Source: Achatina immaculata
Lineage: Eukaryota; Mollusca; Gastropoda; Stylommatophora; Achatinidae
Length of the DNA stretch: 64,000 nt
Direction of reading: 5' to 3'
Assembly: GCA_009760885.1 (NCBI GenBank)
Contig: CM019717.1
Span: 48,671,366-48,735,365, forward strand
The translations under genes were made by a program, and so were the position numbers. Of this stretch, positions 23,305-35,809 are shown in pieces; within the stretch, counting starts at the first letter, position 1; each line of letters starts with the position of its first letter. The notes below the pieces were generated by a model. That model was not told the origin of the DNA, ran no database searches, and saw only the letters and a program-made list of their open reading frames with translations.

Positions 23305-25790
23305 TCTAAGTATTATCATTCATTCATTCATTTGCATGTTCCTTGCGGAACTTTTCCTCACAAACAGCACTCCTGTAGGCCCCTCGGTTGTGAGCAAGAT
23401 GGCCTGCTGCTGCTGCATCCATTTGCAGATCGTCAACGATGTCTTGCAGCCATCTTCGTTTTGGTCTTCCTCTTTTTCTTTTTCCCATTATGTATCCTTC
23501 CGATACGGTCTTCTCTAAATTATCATGACGTTTAATGTGTCCAAAATATTTAAGTTTTCTCTGTTTAATCCTCTTTACTAGCCAGTCTTCTTCAATATTA
23601 AGTTCTTGTAGTATAGATATATTTGTTCTTTTTTGTGTCCATGATATTTGAAGAACTCTTCTGTAGCATTTACATTCAACGGCATTTATGTGTTTCTCAG
23701 CTGTTTTGTTAAGTGTCCAGGTCTCACAGGCATATGTTGCAATGGGAAAGATGCATGCCCTTAAAAATCCTATTTTTGTAGTTCCGTCTCTTTCTCTCCA
23801 TAGATTCTTTAGTTGTTTTACTTTCTGAAGAGTGCTAGATGTCCTCCTTTTAATTTCCCTCATTGTATCTCCATTATTAGGTAATAAGATCCAAGATATT
23901 CAAAACTCTCCAGTTCTTCCAATTTTTCTTCATTGATACACATTTCAGCTGCCTTGTTTGTTTTGTCACTTGTCATCAATTCAGTTTTATTCGTATTAAG
24001 ATAGAGGTTTTGCTCTTTGCTGTTCTTACGGACTGACATAATTAGTTTTTCCATTCCTTTCTGTGTTGTGGACAGTAGTACTGTATCATCAGCATGTCTA
24101 ATCTCTGGTATTTCATAACCTCCAATTGTTATGCCATCTTAATATTCTTTATCTGCATCTTCTCTAGCAGTCCTCATTATATTTTCAGTATACAAGTTAA
24201 ATAAGTAAGGCTACAATATGCACCCCTGACGGACCAAGCTGTTGTTTCACCATTTATTCTTACTGCTGTCTGTTGGTCTAGATACAGCAGTTATGTTAAT
24301 TGTATCAAATGTGTTGGAAATCTCATTTTTTCCATTATTTCCCAAAGTTTCTGGTGTTCTACACAATCAAGTGCCTTTGAGTAGCCTATAAAGGACACAT
24401 ATCGATTCACATTAAACTCTCTGCATTTCTCTATTATTCATCTTATACTGAATATATGATCTCTTGATAATCTTCCTTGCCTGAAACCAGCTTGGACTAT
24501 ATTGAGTTCTTCTTCTATTTTCTTACGAAGTCTACCCATTATGATTTTTAACAGAACTTTACTGGCATGACTAATCAGAGGAACATTCTGTAGTTTGTGC
24601 AAAATTTCAGGTTACCCTTTTTTGGCAGTGGTGTGAATACAGTTCTTTTCATTCTTTTGGCCAAATTCCTCAATGCCATATCTTTTTACATAGTGCATAA
24701 TAGATTGTTGCACATTCTTTTCCTCCTGCTTTAATAAGTTCAGCTATTTTCTCATCACATTCTGGTGAGTTACCATTTTCCAGATTCTTTATTGCCCATA
24801 AAACTGTTTCAATTGTCGGTTCGGGTTCTTTCTCCTCCAATAATAATTCACACTGTTGATTTCTGCTTTCACAGTCAGTTGTTTCATACATTCCTCTGCA
24901 ATATTCCTTCCATCTTTCTAGAATGATCTCTGTCTCTGTCAAGGTATTCCCCATATCGTCACAAATTACATTTAGCTTAGGTGTAACATAGATATCTCTG
25001 GCCTGTGTAACCAAATCGTCTGGTGTCATTGCCTCCTGTACAGCCATCAGGATTTCGAAACGGTTTTTCACTTCTATACCGTACTGTTCTGGTATTTTTG
25101 TAACTGTCTTTTTTATCTTTATCTTCATGTCTGCTCATGGTCCGTGTCACAATCAGCACCTGGTAAAGTTTTTGCTGATGTTATACTTGATCTCCACCTT
25201 CTTTGCACTAAAATGTAATCTGTTTGATTGTTGGTTTTCTCATCAGGTGATGTCCATGTGTAAAGTCTTCTTGGATGTTGTTTAAAAAGCGTGTTAGCGA
25301 TCATTAGCTCATTTTCCATGCAAAACGCCATTAGATTGTCATCTGCCTCATTTCTGTGTCCTATGCTAAATTTCCCCATAGTGTATATCCTTCTTCTTTT
25401 GCTCTTTCTGTACCAATCTTTGCATTAAAATTCCCCATTATTAATACAATATCATTTTTCCGTACCGGGTCTATCGTTGTTTGCAGTGTGTTGTAAAGTT
25501 CTTCTACTTCCTCTTCTTCTGCTACCGATGTAGTGGATAATTGTTACATTTCTAGGACTGGCTATAAGTCTGATATTGAGGATTCTGTCACTTACTGGAC
25601 TGTAGCCTAGTAATGCTTTTGATGTTGATTTATCCAAGTAAAAAGGCACCCCATTCTTTCCTCTTAATTCTCCACTAAAGTATATAAAGATATCATTCTC
25701 GCTCTTGAAGTGGCCTGATCCTTTCCATCGATGTTAGCAGATTCCCAAAATGTGTGTTGCCATTTTTTTCATCGCGGCATTAAAACATAC
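23305..25790 (-). mobile_element. RTE-like LINE (family 1), near full length, decayed
   Basis: Reading on the minus strand, the APE endonuclease comes first: a GVPFYL-like block near 25650, a GNFNAK-like block near 25430, RNEADDNLMAFCMENELMI near 25350, and NQTDYILVQRR near 25230. Reverse transcriptase follows: an ALxxIWxxxxxP-like stretch near 24660, and HADDTVLLS near 24090. The C-terminus is ACETWTLNK, LKYFGHIKRHDNLEKT and GKRKRGRPKRRW (23760-23440). It ends with an (AATG)n tail at 23305-23330. At least four frame changes or stops, for example at 23863, 24055-24660 and 25125. RTE assignment rests on domain order, lack of RNase H and the simple tail. Confidence 0.85.
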
Positions 25791-25794
25791 AAGA

Positions 25795-26749
25795 GGTAAA
25801 AAACCAAAACAAAAGACAAGCATAATGGTTGATTAGCACATATTTATTTATTTTCTCTTGCAGTATGTGTTTGTTTGATCATATAAAACAACACAGTTTG
25901 AAACGCATTACACATATAATCTTGCTTTATAAGTTTATAAAAACACAACCAGATGATGACTGTGCCATGGAGCACTACATGTGAACCTTGCTCTCACATA
26001 TTTCACCAGGCGTCACACACAGGACAGCATCAGTCAGTCATTCATGTACTCATCAGTTTCAACAGTTATAATTGTTCTCATTGGGGCATTAAGCATATAG
26101 TACTCTTCAGCAGTTTATGAAAATTACAGAAAATTAGAAGATTCAGAATTGTTGTATAATTTGTTTGGTATTTGTGATATAACTGACGTTGTGATAGAAT
26201 CCTGAGAGGGTGGTATATACAGACTCTGTAAGAGAGGGTGACAAGGCACACTCATTTTTGTGTGACTCTATACATTATGAAACAGAGAATACTGTTGCCT
26301 GTAGTGAATAACTGTGCCATGTAACAATATGTAATGAAGGAGGAGGTGGGGGCTGTATATGACTGCTTTGTTCTGACTGCCAGTGACAGTCAGAATCTAC
26401 AGATATGGTCCTGATGCATACAAAAGGCATACGTACACTAAGAAGACACACTTGCTGAAGTGGAAGCCAGAAAACTGCTAGCATTAATGGTAGAATGTCA
26501 ACACAGTAAATGTGAGTAGTTTAAACAGACGCCTAATGTTTATTATAAATCAAGAATACTTACTGAAGATCAAGTTTTGGAAATACTTGAAAACTCTAGC
26601 ACAAACAAGTGAATCTACTGTAATACTTAAGAAATGAAGGGGCTGGTTAAGTCAAGAATAATTTATTAATAACCAAAGTATCTGAAGTGAAATTGATAGT
26701 TTGAAATATATGTGTTAGAAATCCATTCATTTTGTGATTATTAGACAGT
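25795..26749. other. Unassigned non-coding sequence
   Basis: No coding signal or recognised repeat. It lies downstream of copy B's 3' end and upstream of a LINE insertion. Confidence 0.45.
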
Positions 26750-26762
26750 AATAAATAAACTA

Positions 26763-27146
26763 AAATCATTGGAAGCAGCAGAAATATGGATTATTAGAAG
26801 AATGTTGCGAATCCCCTGGACAGCAAAAATAACTAATGAAGAATGTATGAGAAGAGCTGGACAGACAAAAAAACCTTGTCAAAAAGATAAGAGAGAGACA
26901 ATGTACTTTCATAGGACATGCAATGAGAAGAGGGGGCATTGAAAATATTATAACAACAGGAAAAATAGAAGGAAGAAGATCAAGACAAAGACCAAGAAAA
27001 ATGATACTGGACAGTCTGACGGGATGGTGTGAGAGGAGATCACCAAGTGAGCTGATGGTCTGCATGAAGGATCGTGTACTCTGGAGAAGCATAATAGACA
27101 ACGCCAGTCGGCACGGCAGATGATGATGGTGATGATGATGATGATG
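26763..27146 (+). mobile_element. 5'-truncated RTE-like LINE (family 2) with 13-bp target duplication
   Basis: Only the last 120 codons remain (RRMLRIPWTAKITNEECMRR, then GRRSRQRPRKMILDSL, then CERRSPSEL), followed by a GATGAT-type tail. AATAAATAAACTA at 26750-26762 and 27147-27159 is a perfect 13-bp target-site duplication, direct proof of TPRT-type insertion. It sits about 140 bp beyond the stop codon of vWA copy B, in the opposite orientation. Confidence 0.92.
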
Positions 27147-27276
27147 AATAAATAAACTATTTTACATTCTTTATATTTCTATGGAACCCATCTCTTTAAA
27201 CGTGCATGTATGATACTGTAACAGTTATTAAGACTATTCATAAACTTAAACATAAAGTTAGCTTTGCCTCCTCATT

Positions 27277-27282
27277 TTTATT
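27277..27282 (-). terminator. Putative polyadenylation signal of vWA copy B
   Basis: AATAAA on the minus strand begins 6 bases past the TAG stop. It would give a very short 3' UTR. The AT content is high, so a chance hexamer is possible. Confidence 0.4.
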
Positions 27283-27288
27283 TAGGTT

Positions 27289-30200
27289 CTACTCAAGTAT
27301 GGCTGATGCTTTAGTGGTTAGCCCTCCATTTTGTGAAGGTGTTTCTGAGTGTTCCTGCTCATTTGATCCAGTAATGGAAATGCTGTTGGTGACATCATCA
27401 CCAGTAGCACGGGTGGTAACTGTCTCCTGTTGGTGAGCAGGCTCAGTTAGACCAAAGATGCCTTGAGAGTACTTTTTACAAAGAATGCTGAGGATATCCA
27501 GCTTTGCATCTTTCATGTCGCTGTAACTGTCAACCCTGAGCACGTGTTCTTTGACCGGCGCGGAAGCAAGTTTCTGCACCACTGCCTCTTCCACTTTTCC
27601 AACGACTACTACAATAACCTTGACGTTAGAGAACTTCAGTAGCATAACTTCTTTTTGGAGCACATCTAAGTCTCGGGTACTGTCATCAACAATAATCACT
27701 GCTACCCGCTGTTCTGTCCGTGGAACAGAACTGAATACTTCAATTCTCAGCTGGCTCACAAGTTGTGGATAGGTAACATAGTAACTTCCCCTGATGTTTG
27801 CCAAAGCTCTCTTGAATGAACCAATGTTCTGTAACGATGTTGTTCCTCCGACACAGGGCTGGGTCACTATAGCAACACTGACACGTGGTGCAGCAGCGGC
27901 GACATCGTAGGCAAACTGACTGATGAGCTCCTCCACAATAAGTTTAGATGATGAGACAGAATGGATGTAGTCGTAGACAAACACAACGTTAGAGGACATC
28001 TCTGAGCATTCTGTTAACAAAATGAAGATATTTTTAAAATGTCTTTATACGTATTACTTAATAAATGTTCTGTCTTTCATAATGTTTATTACAGTTTAAG
28101 ACTACAAACTTTTCCAACTATGGTAAAATGCGTAAAACATACATGGACAATAGATAAATACAGAAGCCAGAAAATAAAGCAACAATTACGTACAGAATCA
28201 AATATATCATTCTCTGTTTATTTACCATAGTAACTGAAGAAAGGTGCAACTCATAAACAACTGAAAAGTTCATGAACAAAAAACGTTCATGAGAAAAACA
28301 TCACACTACACAACAGAATTAAAGAGATCACCACCGATTGGATGTGTTTTCTTTAATCATAAAGAGGTCCATAGCCCGCTTGATTGGGCAGTCGCGGTTT
28401 TATAGCACAGTTTAACCCTGTATAGCCACAAGATATGGGCAAGTTACTGATGCTTTCTTGTCGTCATCCGCTGAGAAGCTAGCCTCAGCACTTCTATGTT
28501 AGTGCCTGACGTGGCACCCACCTTACACAAACAGTTTCAAATACGCGCATTTAGTCGTAATTTTTCTTTTGTAACTATAGTGTCCTCTTTCTCCCCCATC
28601 ACCTACTTCTCTTTCCAAGCTCAACATTATTATTAAATACTAAATTAATTGTATGTACTCACGAGCTAACTCGCGTGGTTTATTTTCATCCGAGACGGCC
28701 TTGCAAGTCTTCAGTGCCAGAAGTTTCGTTATAGTAGGGAGAGCCGTGAAATCGTCCACATGAAATACGAAGTCATCATCTGGGTTGCTGGATATGTCGG
28801 ACAGCTCCTTCTCATCGATATCATTTCCTACACCAACGGCAAACATATAAATGCCTTTTTTCTTGGCGTTTTCTGCGGCTTGGGCGGTTCTTAGTGGCTC
28901 CTGTGATAGACCATCAGTCAAGGTGATCATGACCTGAGCCACATCTTTTCTTGCCTGACCTGGACCGAAACCTTGGACTGTGACGTATTCGATTGCCTCT
29001 CCAGTGTTAGTGGCACCAGTCAGGTAATCGATGTGCTCAGGTTGGATGGCAGCAAGCAAAGACTTCAGGTTGTCATGCGCATCAAGTCCAAACTCATTGT
29101 TCACCTGTATACGATAATAACATGGGTATGTGAACACTACATATCAGCACAGTTAATTCAACATTAATATCAGACAAAGGACAATGGGCAAATCTTTCCG
29201 TGGCTGCTTCACGAAATATGTATCTTACTACGCTGGTATTTTCTTTCTCTATATGAGGAAGGAAAACAATTTATATTTGTATGTGTATAACTGTCAGAAT
29301 GTCGGGTCATCTTACAAATATTCTTTTTAAAATGATCGAGCAACTTATTCCTGCTCTGTAAACTTTTTTTTTTAATCCCGGAAAAAAAAACAATAAAGTA
29401 TTCTTCTAATTGAATAGGTAGCCTACCATCTTCTAGTTATCAGTTTGGATTTTCGTGACATGAATATTTAATTACTATATTTCAACGTTTATGTTTACAA
29501 CTTACATTATTGGAGAATGTGGCAAGACCAACTCTCGTGTACAAGGGCGAGATCTGGAAGGAAGAAACGAGATCTCTGACGAACGACAGGACTCGATCCT
29601 GGAAGTGATTAATCCACACAGACGAGGAAGCATCAAGCAGGAAGTAGATGTCAGCGGCCTTTCCTTCACAACCTGAAATGTGAAGAGATGAGAACATAAG
29701 GGTTATTATATTATAACTTTTTTAAAAAATATATTTTATTAGTCATTTTATGAAAAAAATTCATAATCACGAGCAGATAAATTCTTACAAGATTTAACTG
29801 TTTTCGTTGTAGAATTTACTAGACAATATACTTCATTTGTATAAATAGCACATCATGAAAATGTTCCACAAGATGAGAAAAATACTAGTACGTTTCCAGT
29901 GTATAAGAGGCTGACAAGTCTTACAACAGTAAAAAAGAGAAGATACTTGGAGACCGTTCAGAATTCAATAATATGAAGATTTTTTACAGATACAAAGAAC
30001 TTAAGTGATAGTAAAAGCATATAGTATGCCATGGCGCACAAAATTATATTAAGAAAATACCAGACGGTCAAGGTTAAGAAAGATGACAATGAAACGAAGT
30101 ACTTTCAGCTACCTTTTTCTTTCTGTAACACACTCACACGTGTATACACAAGCAAAAGAGAGGGCGCAGTAATCTTACCTTTATCAAAAATTGGCTGATC

Positions 30201-33021
30201 TTGAGGGGCTTTCTCAGTTGTTGTTGTCCTAATATACTTTCTTGTCGTGGGAGCCACAGTGGTAGTTGTAGTTGTTGTTGTTGTTGTTGTTGATGATGAT
30301 GTCGTTGTTGTTGGAGCACTTGTAGAAGTCAGAACTGAAGGGGAAAAATAATGAAAATACACGGTAAATCATTTTTCTTTTATTTTTCACATTCTTGACA
30401 ATAAACAATCGTGGCAATGTATTTGATGTACATTCAGGTAAAGACACTTAATTTTTGTTATACACCACAAGGGTGCTTGCTAGATAGATGTATCACCTCA
30501 CAGCACAAGGGTGCTTGCTAGATAGATGTATCACTTCACACCACAAGGGTGCTTGCTAGATAGATGTATCACCTCACACCACAAGGGTGCTTGCTAGATA
30601 GATGTATCACCTCACAGCACAGGGGTGCTTGCTAGATAGATGTACCACCTCACAGCACAAGGGTGCTTGCTAGATAGATGTATCACCTCACAGCACAAGG
30701 GTGCTTGCTAGATAGATGTACCACCTCACAGCACAAGGGTGCTTGCTAGATAGATGTATCACCTCACAGCACAAGGGTGCTTGCTAGATAGATGTACCAC
30801 CTCACACCACAAGGGTGCTTGCTAGATAGATGTATCACCTCACGGTGGTGTGGGGTTTTTGGATTAAAAACGGAAGGACCACCCTGTTGATCATGGTATC
30901 TTCCGTGCCAGGTAAGTATCGAAGCTTAATGTGTGTCTGAACTCTCACTTTGTCCTGGGTTCCTTTATGAAACAGTCTGTAGGTTTGACTAATTCAAGAT
31001 TTTAAAACAGATCAGCCGTTTTGTCTTTTTTTAAAATCACAATATATCAGTGAGTTTTTGCTGAGAAAAAAATCTTTTATGAAAGGCAGCCTTAGGACAG
31101 GGAAGCGGACGGGGTTTTATAGCAGTGAGTTATAAATTACATGTTCGTTTATAAAAAATTGCACACTCAGACATTTATACAAATTTCACATACATTCATA
31201 AAAATAACACAGTTATTCACCTTGGCAAGTAGTCTGTGCAAAGGCGTTCTTAATGCTGTCCAGAGCTCTGAAATCTGTGACCTGGAAGACAAACTGATGA
31301 CTTGGGGGTGATGCCATGTCTTTAAGTTCCTGGAAATCAACCCCATTGCCGACTCCAATAGCGAAAATATCGGCGCCTGGATTAATATAAGAAAAGTTGT
31401 TAATGAATTAAAATTTTCAATAAAAATAAGTCAACACTCTAACTAGAACTGAAATTTAACATATTACAATGAAATCGAAATAGAAATTGTTTTGACAGTT
31501 AATAATACACGACTAGATGGAAAACACGCAGGAGGAAAAAAGTGAAAGTGCCCAAGTTAAAGTAACTTCACTCTGTAAAGCTGTCAGGAAATTAGACTTT
31601 CAGGACAACAAAGGACACTAACGAGAATAGAAAAAAAGCAGGACGACGAAAGAAAACATACAAGAAATTGATGACAAATATGGACTCATGCTTCATGCCA
31701 CTGAAAAGACTTCAAACTGGTTATTGTAAAAGATCTTAATTGTCTTTAGTTTCAAGAGGTGAGCTAATTTGTTGATAAGTGTAACTATTCCACAACTGTA
31801 GCGTTACGTTAGCCATGCAATTTTTCTACTTGCATTTCTAACATGAAAAGAATAGGTCTACAGCTGCTAGATAAAAAGTAATTTGTTATGTTAAATGGTT
31901 TCAGTTAATGAATTATGATTTATTATTATTAATATTATTATTTTGATTATGCCATGTGGTAGATGACTCACTAAAACTGATCCTTACCTTTAGCTTTAAT
32001 TCTTGCTGCTTCTGCCACTGTTTCTTTGGCGTTGACAGACTTTCCATCGGTGAGCACAACAACAAGTTTGGCAACGCCTTCTCTAGAGCCATGTTCATTT
32101 GTCAGCATCTTATCGCAAACGTACTCGAGACCTTTGTGAGTGTACGTGTCGCCTCCACGAAATCTAATGTTTTCAACTGCTTTCATGAGATCGGGTTTGT
32201 TCTGTGGTTGAAATATGATAGCATTTATATTTATCGCAGTGAACGTGGCAAGATAATCTACTAGCACAAAGATAAAACTTAACTGATATATAAGAAACGT
32301 ATTTCGGTTTTTAAAACCTTCTTTTCTCCCATAAACGTCCTCAAAATGTGGACAACTGAGCTGTGTTCTTTAAGGAAAAAAAAAACAATCAAAACAGCTA
32401 GAGATATACATTTTTATTTTTAAACCACTAGAAAGGACGCACGAAAGACTTATTTTAAATATAAGCATATCAGCAACATTTATCGTACACGTGTCCGCGT
32501 TTTTGTTCTTATCATGGTTCAGTTATTTCTCAAATGAAAATCAAGTATAATTTTCTGGTATGTTTTTCTGCACACTTAACTATTGTGCAATATCAATCTC
32601 TCATTCATTTAGTACTATACGCAGATGATCCTGCTACGAAAGTGAACATTAGACTAATACATGGATCAGTTGCGGTTTACAAACTTTTGACAGCTTCATA
32701 ATCGTATAATAATAATAATTATAAAATAATAATAATAATAATAATAATGATAATAATAATGATGATGAACAGTTAAAGTATTACCTTATATCTGTTAAGA
32801 TGGAATTCAACATACACCCTCGTGCTGAAGAGCAGAATACCCACTCTAGAGTCTAGAGGGCCTGGGCCAATATTGAAAGAGCTGATTACGTCCTTCAGGA
32901 AGATCTTGACGTCCTTATTAAAAAACCCTGGCCAAATGGAAGACGACGTGTCCACGGCGAAGATAATGTCAGCGGCTTGGTTGCATGACACATTGTAGGT
33001 AGATGGTCGTCCCTCGCATGT
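27289..33021 (-). CDS. Secreted multi-vWA-domain protein, copy B (first exon not found)
   Basis: Exons, 5' to 3': 32785-33021, 31988-32201, 31221-31376, 30179-30334, 29506-29672, 28663-29104, 27289-28010. These give 697 codons plus a TAG stop at 27289, with one frame across all junctions and phases identical to copy A. vWA1 (first three exons here) keeps DTSSS, GDTYT and LTDG. A shorter Thr-rich linker (30179-30334) follows, then vWA2 with DASSS, GATNTG and LTDG. The terminal exon (absent from the window for copy A) encodes a vWA-like fold (VVFVYDYIH..., AVIIVDD, VKVIVVVVG) without a MIDAS, and a polar tail. The signal-peptide exon and promoter seen in copy A are missing at the corresponding place. 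Either an alternative first exon lies further right, or this is an unprocessed pseudogene with intact downstream exons. Confidence 0.85.
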
Positions 33022-34130
33022 CTGGTCATAGAAATCAACGCAAGATTTTAGTCAGTTCAATAAACACTATTATTCACGACATACGGGACTCAACAACTAC
33101 ATTTTTATTTGGGCAAGACAAACGTGTGCTTTCGTAAATATTAAAACTCCAGTACGTCTTTGATATTCATTATTTAATCTTTAAACGTGATACATTTAAA
33201 TACTGGACACTTTTAAAAATAGTTTAATATCTATAGTTGCTAATATAAAGTATTTAGGATGACACTGTAGAAAAAAACATATTTATTGCAACCAAATATA
33301 GATGATGGATTATACAGTATAAAACAAAGAAAATGGAGATTCTGGATATGTTTGTGAGAATATGTACAGCCAGCGCGATAAAGAAACGTCACATATTTTG
33401 CTCATCAGACTTGTTAGATTTTGCTTTACTTATGATTTTCTATGCACAACATGGAATGATACTGTTAGAGAGATCAGCTGCCCTAAAGATCAACGAAACA
33501 ACCGATCAAGACACGGTCCTGCTTCCAAGCATTGATACAAATCTTTTGTGTTCCCAGAAAAAATCTTTTCTGATGTTCAGCTTGACCAATGGGAGCAAGC
33601 ATTTTCTAAGATCCATCAACAAGTGCTAAGTGTCCGAAATGATTTTTCACTTCTTTTTCAGTTCTTCATTGACGCAATATTTGATATACACACATTTGTG
33701 CAGACTTAGTTTGCTCCTGCTTGACTGTCTTATAACGTTTTTTAACACATATTTAGCAGCTTTTAATGTTCACTCACTGTTTCTCGTATACTTCTTCAGA
33801 AAGTCTGGTGCGTATTGTCCTCTCTGATGTGGAGTAAAAGTAGCAGTGGATGAACTACTCAGCTTTCCTCCTCATTATCCACTACTGTACAGCCACGAAG
33901 ATATCTTAGTCATGCACAGTTTTATTCACGTATGAACGATAACAAGAACAATAATCGTGTGTGGAGCTGTTTGGACGAAAAAAAACTATTTTAATTTTGC
34001 AAAACTTGACCTAAAAGTTTTCTGCCAATAAAAACCACAAAAGTGATAAAGATCCGCTGACTAAAAGCAAACAAGAACGCATGCGCACAAATATGAATGA
34101 ACGAAGTTGGAAATGAGATTGATCAAATAC
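28430..34130. repeat. Segmental duplication, copy B side
   Basis: Collinear with 1-17110. Copy B lacks the LINE, RNase H-LINE, mariner and RTE insertions found in copy A's introns and flank, and carries its own intronic minisatellite (30467-30845). The block homologous to about 6935-8285 of A is replaced by about 170 bp at 33333-33505. Confidence 0.85.
30467..30845. repeat. 38-bp minisatellite in intron 4 of vWA copy B, ten units
   Basis: Units contain CAAGGGTGCTTGCTAGATAG followed by ATGTATCACCTCACAGCA. They are 95% or more alike. Not present in copy A's intron. No spacers, so not a CRISPR-like structure. Confidence 0.92.
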
Positions 34131-34159
34131 TCTTGTTACTAGAACAGTCATACAATGGA

Positions 34160-34490
34160 TTCTTCTTCTCTTCTTCTTCTTTGAACTGCGAGCTTCATGT
34201 TCTTTGCAGCCTATGCAGTGAAATCGTTGAAGCACATCATCATGTCGGGGGAGGCGGGTTACGGTGGCTGTATTTTCAGTCAGAGTGGAGCTAAAGAGTA
34301 AGAGGATGTGCAATGCTTTTTTAGCAGACTCCACCCCCATGGAGACTATGATGATTCCTGTCCCTTTGGCCAGGCTAGGAGTGTTACCAGGGATACCATC
34401 GAAGAACTGAGACAGGGTCTCGGGTCTCGGTCGGCTATGGTTAGTCAACCAGTACGCTACCATGTCAGCTATGGATCGCAGACTGCCATA
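34160..34490 (-). repeat. Family S repeat, inverted copy
   Basis: The reverse complement carries the family S head (ATCCATAGCTGACATGGTAG, one unit), then AACCATAGCCGACCGAGACC, CCTAGCCTGG, GGGGTGGAGTC and a tail of GAA triplets at 34160-34180. It starts just past the end of the segmental duplication. Confidence 0.65.
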
Positions 34491-34619
34491 TTTGACCATC
34501 TTAGGCCCCTTTACGATGGAAGCGACATAAGAAAGACCCACGAAGAGGAACCCAGAAGAGAAAAGCTGAAGCCAAGAAAAATCAACGTGCATCATAGCCG
34601 AGAAACTATACAAAGACTA

Positions 34620-35800
34620 ACTTGTTGACTGTGAGAAGTGAAGAGAATTTGATGCTATTGTAGGACATAGCATGCGGTATTGTCCGGCGACTGGTTCTTT
34701 TTTCCTCCATCAAAAATTCTCAGTATCGGGTATTTTGAGCGTGTGTAAATGTACACAAACGAGCTTATTACGAGGTAAAAATGTTCACAGGTAAACTTAA
34801 GAACAAGAAGAGAATGCGTGCGAAGTATGAAGTGTAAATGCTCACATAAGATCTTATATGAGCTTATATGACACTACGAAAACTGCATTGCCTCGGGTGG
34901 TGAAAGATTTTGTTACGTGCAGTATTATTTTATTATTTAAAATTTTCTTTTTAGTGCTCACAATGTTTATATTTTGACGTAGATCTCACGAAGGGGAGTA
35001 TAAGGATAAGGGAAGTGAGGGAGAGAGGGAAAGAGAGAGAGAGGGAGAGAAGAGAGAGAGAGAGCTTAGAGCCTACTGTTGTTGACGACTGGTAACAATT
35101 ATAATGAGGATAATGATAACGCCTATATATGCACATACTGTATACAGATGTAATAGATGAGCAAAAATCACATTTTCTCTTTCAGTGCTTCTTTTCTTTT
35201 TCGAAGCAACTTTTTATTGTATCAGTCATGTGTGTATGTGTGTGTGTATTGTTACCTGAATATCTGTGATTTTCTGCGTGAAATTGCTTGCAGGTAGGTG
35301 TTTGCATAGATACGTGCCTGTAAATATACGTTCACATAGGAATGTTTATGACTGCAGACCTGAGTCTAGTAAACCTCAAAATCTCCATTATTTGACGTGC
35401 TAATAACTTTTGACACGACCCCTTTTCTCAGACTGATAGTAGTAAATTCATTCATAACTTCAGAAGTATTTTTATAATTACTGAGAAATGAGATTTTCAC
35501 ACAGAAAATGATGACGTGCAACAGCCATGAAGAGACACTTGATGACCATATATGGATGAATCCAAACAATAGCCGAGGCGCCGCATGGTTTCCTTTCATG
35601 GAGGGATGACAATGGCTACCTATTGTTTAAAGTGGACGAATACATAAAATTACGTTCAAGCATACACACACACACGATAATATGTCAGCAACAACGTTGA
35701 AAGATTTTTAAACATTCAGTTAACTTTCTATTGCACTCTACTTTCAATACTAAAATATACCATGTAATAGAGAAGTGAGAATGTGGGCTGAGATCTTTTT
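34620..35800. other. Unassigned non-coding sequence with a (GA)n tract
   Basis: A GA-rich microsatellite spans about 35010-35065. No coding signal; short open frames here have no recognisable domain. Confidence 0.45.
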
Positions 35801-35809
35801 GTTTAAATT

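Noticed and set aside
33333..33629. Plus-strand 98-codon frame in the place of copy B's missing exon 1
   Set aside because: Wrong strand for the gene and no domain. On the minus strand the same stretch has no start followed by a hydrophobic leader and a phase-0 donor.
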